64,000 bases of DNA from Legionella quinlivanii. GTDB taxonomy: Bacteria; Pseudomonadota; Gammaproteobacteria; Legionellales; Legionellaceae. Below are positions 9,731 to 18,414 of the stretch, piece after piece. Within the stretch, counting starts at the first letter, position 1, and the number at the start of each line of letters is the position of its first letter. The DNA is taken from assembly GCF_003265995.1 (NCBI RefSeq), contig NZ_MVJN01000012.1:1-64000 (forward strand), given 5' to 3'. Below the pieces are notes generated by a model. That model did no database searches and was not told the DNA's origin. It was given only the letters and a program-made list of their open reading frames with translations. Made by a program: the position numbers and the translations under genes.

Positions 9731-10408
9731 ATGCCTTTAATGCGAAATGCCCGGCGTTTGGTTTTTGCAGGTCTGCTGGCTTTTGGTTTAAGCAGCTGTT
9801 ATCAGCCTCCCTATAACAATTTTAAGCCTTATAATCGAATGTACAAAGATACCGCTACGATTGGCGGGTTTGGAACTGTCGCAGGAGCCGTTGCTGGTTC
9901 AACCTTAACTGGAACAGGGATTGGCGCTGCCGCCGGCATATCCTACAGTATTTACAAAGACAGTCGGCGCTCGCTGCTGAAAGCACTGGAAAGAGAAGAT
10001 ATTCAGTATATCCAGTATGGGGACACGATGACTTTAATCGTTCCCACTGATCGCTATTTCATGTTTAACTCGCCCAAGCTGAATGATTTGTGTTATGAAG
10101 GATTGGTAAATATCGTTAAACTGCTTCGATGCCATGTTAATTGCTCAATTTATGTAGCGGGCTTTACAGATGACATTGGCTCACGAGAACATAAAAACAA
10201 TTTATCCCAGGCACGTGCCGAAGCGATGTTAACGTTCCTGTGGGCAAATGGCATCCCGGCGCAGCAGTTAAATGCAGAGGGCTATGGCGATAAACATGCG
10301 GTTTCAGATAATAAGATTATTCATGGCAGCGCTCAGAACCGCCGCCTGGAAATTCAATGGTTTAATTGCTCTGCACTGAGTCAACCTGCTGCTGCAGCAA
10401 CAAAATAA
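9731..10408 (+). CDS. OmpA-family outer-membrane lipoprotein
   Basis: Predicted outer-membrane lipoprotein binding peptidoglycan. From the ATG at 9731 (preceded by AGGATTAGGA) the product has a lipoprotein signal peptide ending in LSSC, a glycine-zipper segment rich in GxxxG (about residues 45-75) and a C-terminal OmpA-like domain with the pattern GFTDDIGS, NLSQARAEAM and GYGDKHAV..NRRLEI. An in-frame ATG at 9701, also with a reasonable ribosome-binding site, would add ten residues and make an unusually long signal-peptide head. Many Cys occur near the end. The lipobox supports the later start. Confidence 0.85.
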   Translation: MPLMRNARRLVFAGLLAFGLSSCYQPPYNNFKPYNRMYKDTATIGGFGTVAGAVAGSTLTGTGIGAAAGISYSIYKDSRRSLLKALEREDIQYIQYGDTMTLIVPTDRYFMFNSPKLNDLCYEGLVNIVKLLRCHVNCSIYVAGFTDDIGSREHKNNLSQARAEAMLTFLWANGIPAQQLNAEGYGDKHAVSDNKIIHGSAQNRRLEIQWFNCSALSQPAAAATK

Positions 10409-10438
10409 CTGACATGGAGTGTTTCTGATGGATTGATT

Positions 10439-11635
10439 ATGATGAACTCAAGATTTATTGGCGGTATATTACTTATTGTAGGAACATCAATAGGCGGCGG
10501 AATGCTGGCCTTACCGGTAGCGAATGCTGCAACTGGATTCTGGCAGTCTTCTCTTTTCCTGCTGTTCTGCTGGGCTTTAATGACGCTTGGCGCTCTGTTT
10601 ATTCTTGAGGCGAATCTTTATCTTCCACCAGGCAAACACATGGTTTCTATGGCTGAGGCCACTTTGGGGATTCCCGGACTTTTAGTTGCCTGGCTTAGCT
10701 ATCTTTTTTTATTATATTCCTTGCTTGCGGGTTATATTTCAGGCGGAGCAGATGTATTTTCAAGCCTGCTCAGCTTTATTAACATTCATCTGCGCGAATG
10801 GCAGGCCATTGTCTTATTTACTTTCATCTTTGGTATGATTGTATATGGCGGCATCAAAAAAGTGGACCTCTTCAATCGTCTGCTAATGTTTGGCAAATTG
10901 GGGGCTTACTGCCTTTTGGTCTTACTCATCGCGCCTCATGTAAAACCTGCGCATCTGGTATCAGGAGATTATCGATTCATCACTGGTACGGTGATGATTC
11001 TGATTACCTCATTCGGATATGCGATTATCATTCCTAATCTGCGGGATTATTTTAATGATGATTTAAAGACGCTGCGCAAAGTCATTCTAATCGGTTCCTG
11101 TATTCCCCTGTTTTGTTACCTGGCCTGGGATGCCATTATCATGGGAACTGTACCCACCGAGGGTAATCAGGGCCTTGCCGCTCTTTTACATGATGATCAT
11201 ACGACCAGCGCTCTGGCCGATATATTAAGCAGAACCGTCAATAGCCAGTTAATCACTTCCATTTTTAATTTTTTTACATCTATCTGCATGCTAACCGCCT
11301 TTCTGGGAGTATCGCTCTGTTTAATCAGCTTTCTGGCCGATGGATTTAAGGTAGAGCAAAAAGGACGTGCCGGCCTAATGCTATTTATACTGACATTTCT
11401 GCCCCCGCTGCTCCTGGTCATTTACTCTCCAGGTATCTATATACGCGCTCTTAATTATGCCGGCATTTTTTGCGTCATACTGCTTCTTTTATTGCCCGCG
11501 TTGATGACGGTTTATGGTCGAAAACGCTATGCCGGGCGTTATACTGTCCCAGGAGGGGCAATCACTCAGTGGTTAGTAATTATTTTTTCCGTTATTTTAA
11601 TGATAAATGCAATTTGGCAATTACTCAGTCATTAA
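10439..11635 (+). CDS. Aromatic amino acid permease, HAAAP family (copy 1)
   Basis: Inner-membrane transporter of about 400 residues with eleven hydrophobic helices. The N-terminus GGILLIVGTSIGGGMLALP is characteristic of the TyrP/Mtr/TnaB family, which imports tyrosine or tryptophan with protons. A second family signature, LITSFGYAIIIPNLRDYF, lies at about residue 185. The ATG at 10439 is chosen over an upstream TTG because homology begins only a few residues later. A close paralogue follows at 11820 in the same orientation. Exact substrate cannot be assigned from sequence. Confidence 0.88.
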   Translation: MMNSRFIGGILLIVGTSIGGGMLALPVANAATGFWQSSLFLLFCWALMTLGALFILEANLYLPPGKHMVSMAEATLGIPGLLVAWLSYLFLLYSLLAGYISGGADVFSSLLSFINIHLREWQAIVLFTFIFGMIVYGGIKKVDLFNRLLMFGKLGAYCLLVLLIAPHVKPAHLVSGDYRFITGTVMILITSFGYAIIIPNLRDYFNDDLKTLRKVILIGSCIPLFCYLAWDAIIMGTVPTEGNQGLAALLHDDHTTSALADILSRTVNSQLITSIFNFFTSICMLTAFLGVSLCLISFLADGFKVEQKGRAGLMLFILTFLPPLLLVIYSPGIYIRALNYAGIFCVILLLLLPALMTVYGRKRYAGRYTVPGGAITQWLVIIFSVILMINAIWQLLSH

Positions 11636-11653
11636 TCTAAAATCATAACTTAA

Positions 11654-11689
11654 CGCCTAAGGCATTAAAGGAAGACTCAGGCTTAGGCG
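11654..11689. terminator. Dyad between the two permease genes
   Basis: Eight-base perfect arms CGCCTAAG (11654-11661) and CTTAGGCG (11682-11689), extended by CTTA/TAAG after one mismatch, enclose a 20-base loop 19 bases after the first permease stop. It could end the first transcript or serve as an operator for the second gene; no T tract favours the former. Confidence 0.3.
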
Positions 11690-11819
11690 ATAAGTTTCAA
11701 ACAAGAGCGCAATGGATAGTTTTTTCTTTTGTTATGGCAAAGAACACATTGTTTATGGAATAATCCTATTGACATTGCATCCATTGTTATTTAACATTTC
11801 TGAATGAAATTTGATCAAT

Positions 11820-13016
11820 ATGGATAAATTAGTGACCAACTCAAAATTACTCGGCGGAATTCTTCTTATTGTAGGAACTTCTATTGGTGGTGGTATGCTG
11901 GCTCTCCCAGTGTCAACCGCTGAAGTTGGATTTACCAATTCCATCTTCTTTCTAATACTCTGCTGGCTGATTATGACTGTGGGGGCATTCCTGATTCTCG
12001 AAGTCAATTTGCGGCTTCCTCCCGGAAGCAATATGGTATCTATGGCCAGGTCAACCCTGGGCTTGCCTGGGCAGATTATTGCCTGGATCACTTACTTGTT
12101 CTTGCTCTACACGCTGCTGGCAGCCTATATATCAGGGGGCAGTGATGTATTAAATGGCATTTTAGCAAGGCTAGGCATCGCTTTTCCCAGTTGGATTACT
12201 TCATTGCTTTTTACTTTAGTATTCAGTATGGTGGTTTATGCAGGGATCCGTGCGGTTGATTATGTGAACCGTGGATTGATGTTCGGCAAACTCGGGGTTT
12301 ATCTGTTATTAGTGGCTATTATCAGCCCGCATGTGGATACCAGCAGTTTAAGCGGCGGCTCAGTGAAAGCCATTACGGGTAGCCTTATGATTCTGATTAC
12401 CTCATTTGGTTTCGCATCGATAGTACCCAGCCTGCGCGACTATTTTAATGAAGATGTTGCTTCTTTAAGACGAGTTATTTTATACGGTTCACTAATTCCC
12501 CTGGCTTGCTACATTATATGGGATGCGGTAATTATGGGTGTCGTATCTCGTGACGGTGATGAGGGTTTATTGAGTCTGATGACAACCGAACATGCGACTA
12601 GCGGCTTAACTAATGCGCTGAGTAGTGCAGTTCATAGCCAGTGGATCACCGGCTTTTTTGGCTTTTTCACCTCCATTTGTATGGTTACCGCATTCCTGGG
12701 AGTCTCAATCGGGTTATTTGATTTTCTGGCTGATGGCTTGTCCTTAAAGAAATCCGGACTTCAAGGTAAAGGGACTCTGGCGCTGACTTTTCTGCCTCCC
12801 CTTTTCGTAGTGCTAATCAATCCAGGAATTTACCTGCATGCCTTGGGTTATGCCGGGGTTTGCTGTGTTGTCTTATTGTTGCTTATGCCCGCAATAATGA
12901 CCTGGAGTGCACGCAGAATTGATAACTCAGACAGCCTGCAAATTGTGCCCGGCGGCAATGCTATGTTGAGTTTGGTGGCTTTGACTGCGATTTTTTTACT
13001 GACCATTGCGTTTTAG
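11820..13016 (+). CDS. Aromatic amino acid permease, HAAAP family (copy 2)
   Basis: Paralogue of the preceding gene, with near-identical landmarks: GTSIGGGMLALP, LPPGSNMVSMA, FLLYTLLAAYISGGSDV and LITSFGFASIVPSLRDYF. About 398 residues with eleven predicted helices. The ATG at 11820 (MDKLVTNSKLLGG) is preferred over a TTG three codons upstream because it aligns with copy 1. The two genes arose by tandem duplication but have diverged widely at the DNA level, so the event is not recent. They may differ in substrate (tyrosine versus tryptophan or phenylalanine). Confidence 0.88.
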   Translation: MDKLVTNSKLLGGILLIVGTSIGGGMLALPVSTAEVGFTNSIFFLILCWLIMTVGAFLILEVNLRLPPGSNMVSMARSTLGLPGQIIAWITYLFLLYTLLAAYISGGSDVLNGILARLGIAFPSWITSLLFTLVFSMVVYAGIRAVDYVNRGLMFGKLGVYLLLVAIISPHVDTSSLSGGSVKAITGSLMILITSFGFASIVPSLRDYFNEDVASLRRVILYGSLIPLACYIIWDAVIMGVVSRDGDEGLLSLMTTEHATSGLTNALSSAVHSQWITGFFGFFTSICMVTAFLGVSIGLFDFLADGLSLKKSGLQGKGTLALTFLPPLFVVLINPGIYLHALGYAGVCCVVLLLLMPAIMTWSARRIDNSDSLQIVPGGNAMLSLVALTAIFLLTIAF

Positions 13017-13082
13017 AGTTTGGTAGGCGATACTTCAGCCTTTTGGACTGAGATTTGAATACTTTATTCGATCTGAAGGCTT

Positions 13083-13904
13083 ATGGTTAAATATCGTCCC
13101 TTTCTTAAATGGGCAGGCAATAAATACCATTGCTTAAACCATATACTAACTCATCTGAAACCAGCCAGGCGTTTAATAGAACCCTTTACGGGTTCTGGGG
13201 CAGTGTTCATAAACTCTGTATATGACAGTTACCTTTTAGCAGAAAATAATCCCGACCTGGTTCATCTTTATCAAATGGTACAGAATGAAGGCGATCGGTT
13301 TATTAGCGATTGTGCTGAATTGTTTACAGCGGAAAACAATGTGGAAAGTCTCTATTATCAGTATCGTGATGAATTTAATCACTGTACTGACATCAAAAGA
13401 CGCGGTGCTTTGTTCTTATATCTCAATCGGCATGGCTATAATGGCTTGTGCCGCTATAACAAGAGCGGTATTTATAACGTACCCTTTGGACGCTATAAAA
13501 AACCCTATTTTCCCAGAAAAGAATTACTGAATTTTTATCAGCAAAGTCAGAAAGCTGAATTTCTTTTAGCAGATTTCAGAAGTACTTTTGCTCAGGCAAA
13601 AGCGGGTGACATCATTTATTGTGATCCCCCCTATGTTCCACTTTCGAGAAGCTCCAATTTCTCCTCTTACACCAGGACTAAATTTTATGAGCAGGACCAG
13701 ATTGACCTGGCTATTCTGGCTAAGCAAAGCGCAGAACAAGGGATTACCGTACTTATTTCAAATCATGATACGGAATTTACGCGTCATCACTATAAAGAGA
13801 GCCAGATTATTACCCTTGAAGTTCCCCGTATGATTAGCTGTAATGCCGAAAACAGGCAAATGGCTAAGGAACTGATTGCGGTTTTTGACGGTTATTCCAG
13901 CTAA
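13083..13904 (+). CDS. dam: DNA adenine methylase, Dam/D12 class
   Basis: N6-adenine DNA methyltransferase using S-adenosylmethionine. The 273-residue length suits Dam. Motif X appears as KWAGNK (9-14), the SAM-binding motif I as EPFTGSG (33-39) and catalytic motif IV as DPPY at 181-184. The target recognition portion includes the Dam-like LNRHGYNGLCRYN..G.YNVPFG block. No restriction endonuclease gene is adjacent, so an orphan GATC methylase involved in mismatch repair and replication timing is likely. GATC specificity is inferred from family, not shown. Confidence 0.9.
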   Translation: MVKYRPFLKWAGNKYHCLNHILTHLKPARRLIEPFTGSGAVFINSVYDSYLLAENNPDLVHLYQMVQNEGDRFISDCAELFTAENNVESLYYQYRDEFNHCTDIKRRGALFLYLNRHGYNGLCRYNKSGIYNVPFGRYKKPYFPRKELLNFYQQSQKAEFLLADFRSTFAQAKAGDIIYCDPPYVPLSRSSNFSSYTRTKFYEQDQIDLAILAKQSAEQGITVLISNHDTEFTRHHYKESQIITLEVPRMISCNAENRQMAKELIAVFDGYSS

Positions 13905-13943
13905 CGCCAAAATCTGTCATATTGACCAGGACCTTTCTTGCAT

Positions 13944-13968
13944 GGCAACCAGTAAAATTCTGGTTGCC
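13944..13968. terminator. Dyad between convergent dam and MFS genes
   Basis: Perfect nine-base inverted repeat, GGCAACCAG (13944-13952) and CTGGTTGCC (13960-13968), seven-base loop, in the 72-base gap between two converging genes. Position suggests a bidirectional terminator, although no T tract follows on either strand. Confidence 0.45.
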
Positions 13969-13976
13969 AGCTTCGC

Positions 13977-15251
13977 CTATTGAATAGTTGAGCGAAAGTC
14001 CTTCATGAAGAAAGCGAGAATCATCACCATTAGCAATGAAAGCGGCAGAACTGAAAGAGCAAGCTGATAATCCACGATGCTGTAGATATGCTCCCCTGCG
14101 ACCACATGACTATCACCAAATGTATCCAGTAATTTACCAACCAGGGGCTGAAATACCACACCGCCAAGAGTGACAATCATGTTAACTGCTGCAAACACAG
14201 TGCCGGATAATTTGGCGCCGCTATTTTCCTTACCCATAATAAATACAATAATCTCTGTCGCGCTGAATACACCATAGAGAAAGAGCAGAATATTTAAGGT
14301 GGTATACGATAGGCCTGGATAATACAGCACGATGCTAATGCAAATAAGACTTAAAATAGCACCGGCCACCAGAGGAAACACCCTTCTGCCACTAATATCA
14401 GAGAAATAACCGGCTATCGGCGCACCGACAGCCCATCCCAGAAACATAGCTGAAACGGTTCTTGCCGCCTGCACTTTCGTGAGGTGATGAGCCTGTTCGA
14501 GATAGGTTTTCCCCCATAATTCCCCAAACACAGACAGGGAGGTGTAAAGACAGGCCCCTACAAAGCCGATAAGCCAGACTTGCGGAGAAGATAAAACATG
14601 CCAGACATTCGCGAAAAACTCCGGCCACGGTTGCTTGTTAGCGATATGTCCCTGAGGACCATCGCGCACGACCAGGAAAGTAATTACACTAAGTACTGCG
14701 CCAATAATGATCATCATCCACAATACATGCATCAGACCTAAGGACACTGCCATATCGGTAATTTTCACTTCGCCATACACTAATCCGAGCATGCCCAGAG
14801 TAGTGATTAACCCGGCAACCAGTGAAAAATAACGACGAGGCAGCCATCGCAAAGCCAGAGACAGGACACCCACAAAGGCAAATGAGGAGCCAAATCCCAC
14901 CAGAAAACGACCGCTGCCCGCGATAAGCATGGAAGAGGTGTTTGTGAACATCCATGAGCCCAGAGTACAGCAGAGGCAGGCGAAGGTTAACAGTCTGCGC
15001 GGACCGTAGCGATCCATCAGCATGCCTACAGGAAGCTGCATCGGTGAATAGGCAAAATAGTAAAAGGCAGATAATTGGCCAAACGTGGTAGCTGAAATAT
15101 GACCAAACGCAGCACTAAGCTCGCTTTGCAAGGCGCCTGGTATAATTCTCAAAACAAATTCATAGCAGTAGAAGAAAGCTCCTACAGTACAAATTAATAT
15201 TCCCAACAGGGCTTGTCTTCTACTAATAGATTCAATCATTTGTATTCGCAT
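13977..15251 (-). CDS. MFS transporter (second of a tandem pair)
   Basis: 424-residue, twelve-helix permease of the major facilitator superfamily. The loop 2-3 motif appears as LPVGMLMDRYGPRRLL, followed by GRFLVGFGSSFAF in helices 4-5. It shares the N-terminal YxYEFxLRIxP pattern with the upstream gene 15232-16530, marking them as paralogues. The reading frames overlap by 20 bases (15232-15251), so translation is coupled; an ATG at 15239 would shorten the overlap. The substrate is unknown; organic or amino acids would fit the malic-enzyme neighbour. Confidence 0.85.
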   Translation of the reverse strand: MRIQMIESISRRQALLGILICTVGAFFYCYEFVLRIIPGALQSELSAAFGHISATTFGQLSAFYYFAYSPMQLPVGMLMDRYGPRRLLTFACLCCTLGSWMFTNTSSMLIAGSGRFLVGFGSSFAFVGVLSLALRWLPRRYFSLVAGLITTLGMLGLVYGEVKITDMAVSLGLMHVLWMMIIIGAVLSVITFLVVRDGPQGHIANKQPWPEFFANVWHVLSSPQVWLIGFVGACLYTSLSVFGELWGKTYLEQAHHLTKVQAARTVSAMFLGWAVGAPIAGYFSDISGRRVFPLVAGAILSLICISIVLYYPGLSYTTLNILLFLYGVFSATEIIVFIMGKENSGAKLSGTVFAAVNMIVTLGGVVFQPLVGKLLDTFGDSHVVAGEHIYSIVDYQLALSVLPLSLLMVMILAFFMKDFRSTIQ

Positions 15252-16530
15252 AAGTTTCTTTGAGGAAAAAAGTCAGGATAGCTGCGATTATTATTCCAAG
15301 CGGAATAATGGACAGCGCAAACTGATAGTCATCCGCTGTATAAAGCTGTTGCAATTTATCTAGCGATAAGGTGTCGATATTGATAACGCCCGCATGTGAA
15401 GCGAAACTCATATCCAATAGCTCGCCCACCAGCGGCTGCAGGAACATGGCACCCAGCATAACAATCATGTTGGTCATCGCCATCGCTGTACCCGCTGCTT
15501 CAGTCGGGCTTAATTCACGGCCTACTGCAAACACAATACATTGCGCGCTGTATAGAAGACCCAGCATAAACATCAGGACACTGATACTGCCCTCATTCAA
15601 GCCGGGGAAGTAGAGCACAATCATCATAATGATGGCAGCACCCGTTGCTCCAACTAACATCGGCAACTTGCGGCGTTTGATTTTATCAGAGATGAGCCCC
15701 ATAACCGGCGCGCCTATTGTGAAACCCAGAAACAGCAGGGAATTGGCAAAGTCAGCCCCTTCCTGAGTGAGTCCATGGGCGTGTTTCAAATAGGGTATGC
15801 CCCAAAGTTCAGCAAATACAGTGGTAGGCAAATAAACCAGGCAGCCAAACAGACCATTAATCCAGATTTGGCGATTGCGCGCAATAATACCCAGGTCAAT
15901 CATACTTTTACGGAAATTATCAACCGTTCCGCTACGTCGCTGGTGGCTCTTCTTATCCTTGATACCGAACCACAGAACAAAGATCAACGCAATGCCCACA
16001 TAGGCGGTCAATTGCACAGTATACTTCCAGCCCATCTTAATAACCAGAATACCCAGAAGATTGTCGCCAATCATGGCACCAATCGTACCAAGAGCAGCGG
16101 CCATACCGGATACCATTGCCAGCTTATCTTCAGGCAACCAGATAGTCGCCAGTTTTAAAACACCGACAAAGGCAAAGGCGGAACCAAAACCAACCAGAAA
16201 GCGACCTGTTGCCGCTACCCAGAAAACATTGGTTCCTGCGAAAATAAAGGTACCAATTACGCATATAAAGCAAGCGATAGTAATGAGCAGTCGTGGACCG
16301 TATCGATCCAGCAGCACTCCGACAGGAATCTGTAATGGAACATAGGCATAATAGTAAAACGCAGATAACAAACCAAAGCCGCTGGCGGACAAATTAAAAT
16401 GTTCGCGCAAAGCAGGTTCCATAACACTCGGTGATATTCTTAAAAAATACTCATAGCTATAATAAATAGCACCAAGACCACAAATCAACCAGGCACTCAA
16501 TAAATACCTTTTATCATTTTTACTACTCAA
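15232..16530 (-). CDS. MFS transporter (first of a tandem pair)
   Basis: Twelve-helix MFS permease of 432 residues with the LDRYGPRLL loop motif and GRFLVGFGSAFAFVG. There is no ATG near the N-terminus. A TTG at 16528-16530 has an excellent ribosome-binding site (AAGGAG at 16537-16542, six bases away) and gives a normal MFS start, so I place the start there rather than at the open TTG further upstream (16560). It follows the malic enzyme gene by 46 bases and overlaps the next MFS gene, which makes a three-gene leftward operon likely. Confidence 0.85.
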   Translation of the reverse strand: MSSKNDKRYLLSAWLICGLGAIYYSYEYFLRISPSVMEPALREHFNLSASGFGLLSAFYYYAYVPLQIPVGVLLDRYGPRLLITIACFICVIGTFIFAGTNVFWVAATGRFLVGFGSAFAFVGVLKLATIWLPEDKLAMVSGMAAALGTIGAMIGDNLLGILVIKMGWKYTVQLTAYVGIALIFVLWFGIKDKKSHQRRSGTVDNFRKSMIDLGIIARNRQIWINGLFGCLVYLPTTVFAELWGIPYLKHAHGLTQEGADFANSLLFLGFTIGAPVMGLISDKIKRRKLPMLVGATGAAIIMMIVLYFPGLNEGSISVLMFMLGLLYSAQCIVFAVGRELSPTEAAGTAMAMTNMIVMLGAMFLQPLVGELLDMSFASHAGVINIDTLSLDKLQQLYTADDYQFALSIIPLGIIIAAILTFFLKETYANTND

Positions 16531-16576
16531 AATGAGCTCCTTAACGACGGTTAAGCACAAATTTCAAAAAGATGGA

Positions 16577-17824
16577 TTAACGCTTTTTGATCTGACTAAC
16601 GCCACTTGCTATTGCTGCTTTCGCCACAGCAGTGGACACTTGTTCTTTTAAGCGAGGATCGATAGGCTTGGGAATAATGTAATGAGGACCAAATTCCCAA
16701 CATTGATCAAGCCCGGGATAGTTATCCTTCACTACTTGAGGTACAGGTTCATGCACCAGCTTCCGAATTGCTTCGACTGCCGCCACTTGCATGGCCTGAT
16801 TAATACAGGTTGCTCTGACATCGAGAGCACCACGAAAAATGTAAGGGAAACATAGGACATTATTAACCTGATTAGGGTAATCACTTCGGCCGGTTGCAAT
16901 GATGATATCATCGCGGATGGCATGCGCCACTTCAGGTAAAATCTCGGGAATCGGGTTGGATAAAGCAAAGATGACCGGCTTCGGAGCCATCAGGTTCAAT
17001 AAATTACCGCTTAGTAAATCAGGTTTTGCAACACCGATAAATACGTCCGCGTCAACCAGGGCATCCGCCAGGGTTCTCGCTTCCGTTGTTCTGGCAAAGG
17101 CAAACTTATAGGCATTTAAGTCATCGCGCCCGGTATGGATCACGCCTTTTGTATCTAAAAGGGTCATATTTTCTTTATTAGCGCCTAAAGCAACTAATAA
17201 TCGCATGGAAGCAATACCTGCAGCACCTGCACCAATACAGACAATACGCGCGTCTGCCAGTTTCTTGTTCTGAAGTTCCAGGGCATTCAATAAAGCAGCC
17301 GCGACTACAATGGCAGTGCCATGCTGATCGTCATGAAATACGGGGATGGATAATTGTTCCACTAAAGCTTGTTCAATTTCAAAACACTCAGGGGCTTTGA
17401 TATCTTCAAGATTAATACCGCCAAAAGTCGGCGCAATTCGTTTGGCCGTAGCGATAAAAGCCTGTGGATTTTCTGCGTCGATTTCAATATCAAACACATC
17501 GATATCAGCAAAACGCTTGAAGAGGACTGCTTTTCCTTCCATAACGGGCTTGCTGGCTAATGCGCCTACATCTCCCAACCCCAAAACAGCAGTGCCGTTG
17601 GTCATAACTGCAATTAAATTGCCTTTGGCTGTATATCTGAAAGCATTTTCCGGATCTTCTGCGATCGCCAGTACCGGCTCTGCGACTCCAGGTGTGTATG
17701 CTAAGGACAAATCCTCCTGAGAATTGGTCGGCTTGGTTACATAAACCCCAAGTTTTCCAGGAGTTGGAAATTCGTGATATTCCAATGCGCGTTGCTTTAA
17801 GACCTCTTTATCCAAAATTCTCAC
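16577..17824 (-). CDS. Malic enzyme, short form (NAD(P)-dependent)
   Basis: Oxidatively decarboxylates malate to pyruvate with CO2 and reduced nicotinamide. The 415 residues correspond to the malic N-terminal and NAD-binding domains only; the phosphotransacetylase-like tail of long MaeB enzymes is absent. Visible signatures are SLAYTPGVAEPV, MTNGTAVLGLGDVGA, VFHDDQHGTAIV and the dinucleotide-binding GAGAAG. No ATG is available; GTG at 17824 gives the expected N-terminus (DKEVLKQRALEYHEFPTPGK region). Two MFS permeases follow in the same direction. Confidence 0.93.
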   Translation of the reverse strand: MRILDKEVLKQRALEYHEFPTPGKLGVYVTKPTNSQEDLSLAYTPGVAEPVLAIAEDPENAFRYTAKGNLIAVMTNGTAVLGLGDVGALASKPVMEGKAVLFKRFADIDVFDIEIDAENPQAFIATAKRIAPTFGGINLEDIKAPECFEIEQALVEQLSIPVFHDDQHGTAIVVAAALLNALELQNKKLADARIVCIGAGAAGIASMRLLVALGANKENMTLLDTKGVIHTGRDDLNAYKFAFARTTEARTLADALVDADVFIGVAKPDLLSGNLLNLMAPKPVIFALSNPIPEILPEVAHAIRDDIIIATGRSDYPNQVNNVLCFPYIFRGALDVRATCINQAMQVAAVEAIRKLVHEPVPQVVKDNYPGLDQCWEFGPHYIIPKPIDPRLKEQVSTAVAKAAIASGVSQIKKR

Positions 17825-17887
17825 TCACTTTTCGGGAAATCGGAAAAAATCATATAGAAAAAGCAAGAGAAAGAACAGTCATTCTGC

Positions 17888-17913
17888 AAAAAAAAGGCGC
17901 ATAGTGTTGCGCC
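17888..17913 (-). terminator. Rho-independent terminator after rpmE
   Basis: On the minus strand the arms GGCGCA (17908-17913) and TGCGCC (17896-17901), six-base loop, are followed by a run of eight T. This is a canonical intrinsic terminator about 50 bases past the rpmE stop codon. Confidence 0.85.
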
Positions 17914-17963
17914 CCCTTATGGATCCTGTAATCTCCACGTTTCTCTTAAATATTCTCAACCAA

Positions 17964-18215
17964 TTATTGTTCACGTTTCTTATAACGATCCAGGAACTTC
18001 TGAACACGTCCTCCAGTATCAACCAGTTTTTGTTTACCGGTGTAAAAAGGATGGCAATAAGCACATACTTCAATATTTAAAGGCTTGCACAGTGTGGAAC
18101 GAGTTTCAAAACTGTGACCACAGCTACAGGTAACTTTAACTATTTCGTATTGGGGATGAATAGAAGTATTTGTATCACTACTCACTTTGGCATTCATATC
18201 ACTACTCACTTTCAT
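17964..18215 (-). CDS. rpmE: 50S ribosomal protein L31
   Basis: Large-subunit ribosomal protein. The core from IHPQYE onward matches the zinc-binding L31 type, with cysteines in VTCSCGH and EVCAYCHPF completing a four-Cys set. At 83 residues it is longer than the usual 65-75 because of an N-terminal extension made of an eight-residue tandem duplication ([16 protein letters not shown]). The ATG at 18215 has a weak AGGTGG ten bases upstream. An internal ATG at 18197 would remove most of the extension. Followed by a strong terminator, so monocistronic. Confidence 0.9.
   Translation of the reverse strand: MKVSSDMNAKVSSDTNTSIHPQYEIVKVTCSCGHSFETRSTLCKPLNIEVCAYCHPFYTGKQKLVDTGGRVQKFLDRYKKREQ
18173..18212 (-). 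repeat. Short direct repeat inside the 5' end of rpmE
   Basis: The 16-base word AAAGTGAGTAGTGATA (minus strand) occurs twice, at 18197-18212 and 18173-18188, exactly 24 bases apart. It encodes the duplicated KVSSD segments, so it looks like a recent in-frame 24-base tandem duplication. Confidence 0.75.
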
Positions 18216-18414
18216 TACGGTATCGCCACCTGAACCTGAAAGTCAGGCACCATACCCAGTTATTTAAAGACTGTGCAGATTACCAGAAATACCCGCCCAA
18301 ATCAATTTTAACGTATAGTATAGACCAAATTCAGAACGGCTTTAGAGAAATAATCGATAGAATATTGAATTAAATTTATGCAAGGATTAACCCCATCCTG
18401 TCAAAAATACAATC

